Shown one piece after another: positions 12,720-15,288 of a stretch of 15,288 bases of DNA. The notes under the pieces are model-generated. The model did not search any database. It saw nothing but the letters and a program-made list of their open reading frames with translations, and was not told where the DNA came from. The first letter of the stretch is position 1, and each line of letters opens with the position of its first letter. Made by a program: the position numbers and the translations under genes. The stretch is taken from the NCBI GenBank assembly GCA_003023165.1, contig PXSD01000077.1, positions 948 to 16,235 of the forward strand, in the 5' to 3' direction. This DNA is from Halobacteriales archaeon QS_9_67_15 (lineage in GTDB: Archaea; Halobacteriota; Halobacteria; Halobacteriales; Haloarculaceae).

Positions 12720-13593
12720 ATGCAGATCATCGCCCACGGCGGGGCGGGGCGAGGCCGTCGCCTGCGGAACCGACGAGGACGACCCGGTCGCGGCGGTCTG
12801 TGCGGCGGTGCGCGTCCTCGAAGTCGACCCGGCGTTCAACGCCGGGGTCGGCGGCGCGGTCCAGAGCGACGGCGTCGTCCGAACCGACGCGGGACTGATG
12901 ACCAGCGACGACGGCGTCGGCGCTGCGAGCGCGATGCCCGGCGTCTGCCACGCCGTCGACGTAGCCCGCGCGGTCATGACGGAGACGCCCCACGTCATGC
13001 TCGCGGGCGAGCGGGCCGTCGCCTTTGCGGAGGTCGTCGGCGTCGAGACGGAGATCGACCTCTGGGCCGACCGCACGCGCGAGCGCTGGGCCGAGACCGA
13101 TCCGCCGACCGGCGACCTCGCGGCCCACCTCCAGTGGGTCCGCGACCACTTCGGCGACGAGGACGCGGACGCCGACGAGAGTGCGGACACACTCGCCGGA
13201 GCGACGGCGGACCCGCACGACCACGACACCGTCGGCGCGGTCGCCTGCGACGGCGACACTGTCGCGGCCGCCACCTCGACGGGCGGGCGCTGGGCCGCGC
13301 TGTCCGGTCGCGTCGGCGACGTCCCACAGGTCGGAGCCGGGTTCTACGCCTCGGGCGCGGGCGGTGCGAGCGCGACCGGTGCCGGCGAGGACATCGCACG
13401 CGAGGGACTGGCCCGCCACGCCGTCGAACTGCTCGAACGGGGTGCCGACGCCGAGACCGCGGCGACGCTCGCGATCGACGAGTTCGACGACGCGGTTCCC
13501 GGCGACGCCGGCGTCATCGTGCTCGATTCCGACGGGGCGGCCGGCGAGGCCTACAACAGTCCGGCGATGCAGACGGCGCGGTCGGTGGCGTGA
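12720..13593 (+). pseudogene. Isoaspartyl peptidase/L-asparaginase (Ntn hydrolase), frameshifted near the N-terminus
   Basis: Type-2 asparaginase of the N-terminal-nucleophile group, which hydrolyses asparagine or isoaspartyl dipeptides after self-cleavage. The first codons give MQIIAHGGAG in one frame; from about 12751 the gene continues in the next frame with EAVACGTDEDDPVAAVCAAVRVLE, FNAGVGGAVQSDG and RTDAGLMTS. The nucleophile is the Thr of HDTVGAV (codon 13228-13230), followed by TSTGG, GRVGDVPQVGAGFYA and GGASATGAGEDIAR. Relatives have roughly 15-20 more residues between HGGAG and the EAV helix, so a short deletion (3n-1 bases) in the GGGGCGGGGCG run is likely, not just an indel. The rest is intact to the stop at 13593. 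An alternative ATG at 12652 in the second frame adds unnatural sequence and skips HGGAG. Confidence 0.82.
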
Positions 13594-13626
13594 ACGCCGG
13601 TGGCGGCCGCCGTTCGGTGACACGGA

Positions 13627-13635
13627 AACACTTTC
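13627..13635 (+). promoter_or_regulatory. Weak TATA-like box of map
   Basis: ACACTTTCA centred about 29 bases before the ATG at 13660. A weak match, but the spacing agrees with other genes in the window. Confidence 0.35.
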
Positions 13636-13659
13636 AGCGCCCGGCGCAAATCAGCCTCC

Positions 13660-14556
13660 ATGAGCGACGTGGACTTCGAGTCCGAGCAGTACGAGAACTG
13701 CCGAGAGGCCGGCGAGATCCTCGCACAGGTGCGCGACGAAGCCGCAGAGCGCGTCGAGGTCGGAACGGGGTACCTCGAGATCAGCGAGTGGGCCGAGGAC
13801 CGCATCCGCGAGCTCGGCGGCGAACCCGCGTTCCCGGTGAACGTCAGCGTCGACGAGGAGGCCGCCCACGGCGCAGCCGGCTCCGACGACGACCGCACTA
13901 TCGGTGAGGACCTCGTCAAACTCGATCTCGGCGTCCACATCGACGGCTGGCTGGCGGACACCGCCGTCACCGTCGACCTCGCCGGCGAGGCCGAACTCAC
14001 CGAGGCCGCCGCCGAAGCGCTGGACGCCGCCCTCGATGTCGTCGAACCCGGCGTCGAGACCGGCGAGATCGGTGCGGCCATCGAGGACGCCATCGAGGGG
14101 TACGGCTACAACCCGGTCGTGAACCTCACCGGGCACGGGCTGGGCCGCTGGGAGCAGCACACGACGCCGAACATCCCCAACCGGGCCGTCGAGCAGAGCA
14201 CCGAACTCGAAGTCGGAGACGTGGTCGCCGTCGAGCCGTTCGCCACCGACGGCGGCGGGAAGGTCCAGGAGGGCAGCCACGAGGAGATATTCGCGCTCGA
14301 ACGGGAAGGGTCGGTCCGCGACCGGACCGCCCGTCAGGCCTTAGAGCAGATCACCGAGGAGTTCCGGACGCTTCCGTTCGCCGCCCGCTGGCTGGACGTT
14401 CGCCGCCCCGAGATGGCGCTGCGCCGTCTTCAGCGCCAGGACATCGTCCACGGCTACCCCGTCCTCAAGGAGGAGGACGGCCGGATGGTCAGTCAGAAGG
14501 AACACACCGTCATCGTGACCGAGGACGGCTGTGAAGTGACGACGAGAAGCCGGTAA
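13660..14556 (+). CDS. map: Methionine aminopeptidase, type II
   Basis: Removes the initiator methionine from new proteins in the cytoplasm. 298 residues, the archaeal type II form with the helical insertion before the last metal ligand. The two-metal site is complete: Asp89 (KLDLGVHIDG), Asp100 (LADTAVTVD), His159 (LTGHGL), Glu192 (AVEPFAT) and Glu281 (QKEHTVIV). The substrate-side His70 in FPVNVSVDEEAAH is also present; spacing agrees with the P. furiosus enzyme. ATG 13660 begins MSDVDFESEQYENC. It follows the asparaginase gene by 66 bases on the same strand. The last 33 bases of the gene, stop codon included, recur 142 bases downstream. Intact. Confidence 0.95.
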   Translation: MSDVDFESEQYENCREAGEILAQVRDEAAERVEVGTGYLEISEWAEDRIRELGGEPAFPVNVSVDEEAAHGAAGSDDDRTIGEDLVKLDLGVHIDGWLADTAVTVDLAGEAELTEAAAEALDAALDVVEPGVETGEIGAAIEDAIEGYGYNPVVNLTGHGLGRWEQHTTPNIPNRAVEQSTELEVGDVVAVEPFATDGGGKVQEGSHEEIFALEREGSVRDRTARQALEQITEEFRTLPFAARWLDVRRPEMALRRLQRQDIVHGYPVLKEEDGRMVSQKEHTVIVTEDGCEVTTRSR

Positions 14557-14570
14557 CGCGGTCGACCGCG
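14557..14570. repeat. 14-bp perfect palindrome directly after the map stop
   Basis: CGCGGTCGACCGCG begins at the base after the TAA. With the T-runs at 14594-14598 and 14607-14611 it may help end the map message. Confidence 0.35.
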
Positions 14571-14593
14571 AGCGACCGGCGGGAGCGAGCGGC

Positions 14594-14611
14594 TTTTTCC
14601 CCCACGTTTTT
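14594..14611 (+). terminator. T-rich terminator of map
   Basis: TTTTTCCCCCACGTTTTT, two T5 runs about 40-55 bases after the map stop. U-rich tracts are the main archaeal termination signal. A complementary GGAAAAAG (14651-14658) further down could pair with the first run. Confidence 0.45.
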
Positions 14612-14620
14612 GCGCGAGCG

Positions 14621-14728
14621 GGTGGCGAACGGAGTGAGCGACCCCGAGCGGAAAAAGGTGGGAGCGACGGCTGTGAAGTGACGACGAGAAGTCGGTAGCT
14701 AGCGCGGTCGCGAACGCAGTGAGCGACC
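14621..14728. repeat. Two copies of a short interspersed hairpin repeat
   Basis: GGTGGCGAACGGAGTGAGCGACC (approximately 14621-14643) and GGTCGCGAACGCAGTGAGCGACC (14706-14728) differ at only two bases. In the second copy the ends GGTCGC and GCGACC pair perfectly. They resemble the small palindromic intergenic repeats common in haloarchaeal genomes. Confidence 0.45.
14666..14698 (+). repeat. Duplicated 3' end of map
   Basis: These 33 bases match the last 33 bases of map (14524-14556) at 31 positions, including the reading frame end (TAG instead of TAA). The two copies enclose 109 bases that hold the palindrome, the T-runs and one hairpin repeat. There is no gene here; it is a copy of the gene end only. 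Confidence 0.7.
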
Positions 14729-14750
14729 TCGAAAAGCGAGCGGCGCGACG

Positions 14751-14876
14751 CGCGAGCAGCGAGACGCGACTGATGGGAGCGTCTCGGAGACGTGAGCGGG
14801 GAGCGGAGCGACCCGCGAGCAGCGAGACGCGACTGACGGGAGCGTCTCGGAGAGCCGAGCGGGGAACGACGGGGCG
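14751..14876. repeat. Tandem repeat, two copies of 63 bp
   Basis: Copy 1 is 14751-14813 and copy 2 is 14814-14876; 47 of the first 51 positions agree and the ends diverge. Each contains GAGACGC and GCGTCTC as a perfect 7-bp stem. In copy 1 the GCGTCTC arm can also pair with the following GAGACG. The whole 14557-14911 stretch has no gene: the open frames crossing it on the minus strand are Ser/Arg-rich shadows of the repeats. Confidence 0.65.
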
Positions 14877-14911
14877 ACGAACTGAAGGTTGAGCGGCGCA
14901 ACCGGTCGGTC

Positions 14912-15288
14912 ATGGGAACGATCTTCGTCGCTTACGGGGAGGAGGGGCGCGAGCAGATACTCGAGTACGCCGCCGAGCGCGCGCGGGAGGCCGGTGACGA
15001 CCTGTTCATCTACCACGCCCAGGAGGACGCCGGCGAAAGCGGGGACGAGGTCCGGGCGGAGATCGAGTCGATCCGCGAAGAGACGGCCCCGGACGTCGGG
15101 GCCGAGGTCGTGATCGAGGAGTGGCGCGGCGAGTCGGATAAGTCGAACGTCTCGGGGCAGAAACGGCTGACCGACGCCATCCAGCGCAGCGACCGCGAGT
15201 GGTCGTACGTCGTCATGGGGAACGTCCGGCACGGCACCGTCGAGCGCTTCGTCGTTCCGAGCATGACCGAGGCCGTCCTCGAACTGCA
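14912..15288 (+). CDS. UspA-like universal stress protein, N-terminal part (cut by window edge)
   Basis: An open frame of 125 codons with no stop before the right edge. It begins MGTIFVAYGEEGREQILEYA, then REAGDDLFIYHAQED, an acidic linker helix, VGAEVVIEEW, and ends in VVMGNVRHGTVERFVVPSMT. The alternating strand-helix pattern and the G-x-R-HG-x-VER...SMTEAVL region resemble the nucleotide-binding C-terminal part of UspA-fold proteins, where relatives have a G-x2-G-x9-G-S/T loop; the match is partial, so ATP binding is uncertain. Codon use is typical of the genome. The ATG at 14912 has no clear Shine-Dalgarno or TATA-like box; the repeat region upstream may contain the promoter. Confidence 0.65.
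   Translation, partial: MGTIFVAYGEEGREQILEYAAERAREAGDDLFIYHAQEDAGESGDEVRAEIESIREETAPDVGAEVVIEEWRGESDKSNVSGQKRLTDAIQRSDREWSYVVMGNVRHGTVERFVVPSMTEAVLEL

Noticed and set aside
12609..13907. Plus-strand open frame of 432 codons across the asparaginase gene
   Set aside because: Only its MQIIAHGGAG part is genuine; the rest is Arg-rich and out of frame with the conserved asparaginase sequence.
14557..14911. Possible CRISPR array in the repeat-rich gap
   Set aside because: The repeats are directly adjacent 63-bp units and dispersed hairpins, without uniform repeats separated by unique spacers, and no cas genes are near.

Overview
The window is chromosomal DNA of a halophilic archaeon (class Halobacteria). 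GC content is high, third codon positions are strongly G/C, and proteins are rich in Asp and Glu. Many genes have a TATA-like element 26-32 bases before an ATG with almost no leader (leaderless transcription). The phosphate-binding protein has a twin-arginine lipoprotein signal, and the window carries archaeal genes: taw1, a CTP-dependent riboflavin kinase and a type II methionine aminopeptidase. The genus cannot be fixed from the sequence.

Layout. 1-1560 (minus): start of a phosphate ABC-transporter operon, pstS then pstC (cut by the window edge), with an AT-rich control region to about 1700. 1779-2202: two short coding-like fragments pointing away from each other. 2272-3255 (plus): taw1 for wyosine tRNA modification, convergent with an ArsA/Get3-type ATPase (3355-4290, minus). 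A zinc-ribbon gene (4469-4636, plus) is divergent from that ATPase. 4901-6293 (plus): a flavin operon, HTH-riboflavin kinase (rbkR type) then ribB. 6402-7193: TIM-barrel sugar isomerase/epimerase. 7363-8197: ilvE, broken. 8446-8700: a second zinc-ribbon gene. 8476-10142 (minus): an operon of two PH-like (DUF304) membrane proteins. 10225-10792 (minus): a four-helix membrane protein and a tiny lipoprotein. 11246-12523 (minus): isocitrate dehydrogenase. 12720-13593 (plus): Ntn-type asparaginase, broken. 13660-14556 (plus): methionine aminopeptidase. 14557-14911: repeats without a gene. 14912-15288: start of a UspA-like protein.

The main surprise is the number of damaged genes among intact housekeeping genes. 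ilvE lacks about 104 nt including the catalytic lysine codon and changes frame. The asparaginase has lost part of its N-terminus and changes frame. The riboflavin kinase carries about 120 nt of unrelated sequence, which reads as coding on the opposite strand, where a conserved block belongs. One PH-like gene seems to have lost its stop codon through a one-base insertion and now runs antisense through a neighbour. Two gene fragments are fused head to head near 1915. These could be real decay or assembly error; read mapping would decide.

No CRISPR array, tRNA, rRNA, transposase or clear mobile element was seen. I found no convincing new multi-gene system. The least explained items are the riboflavin-kinase replacement, the tandem hairpins after ilvE, and the repeats after map, which include a copy of the map 3' end.
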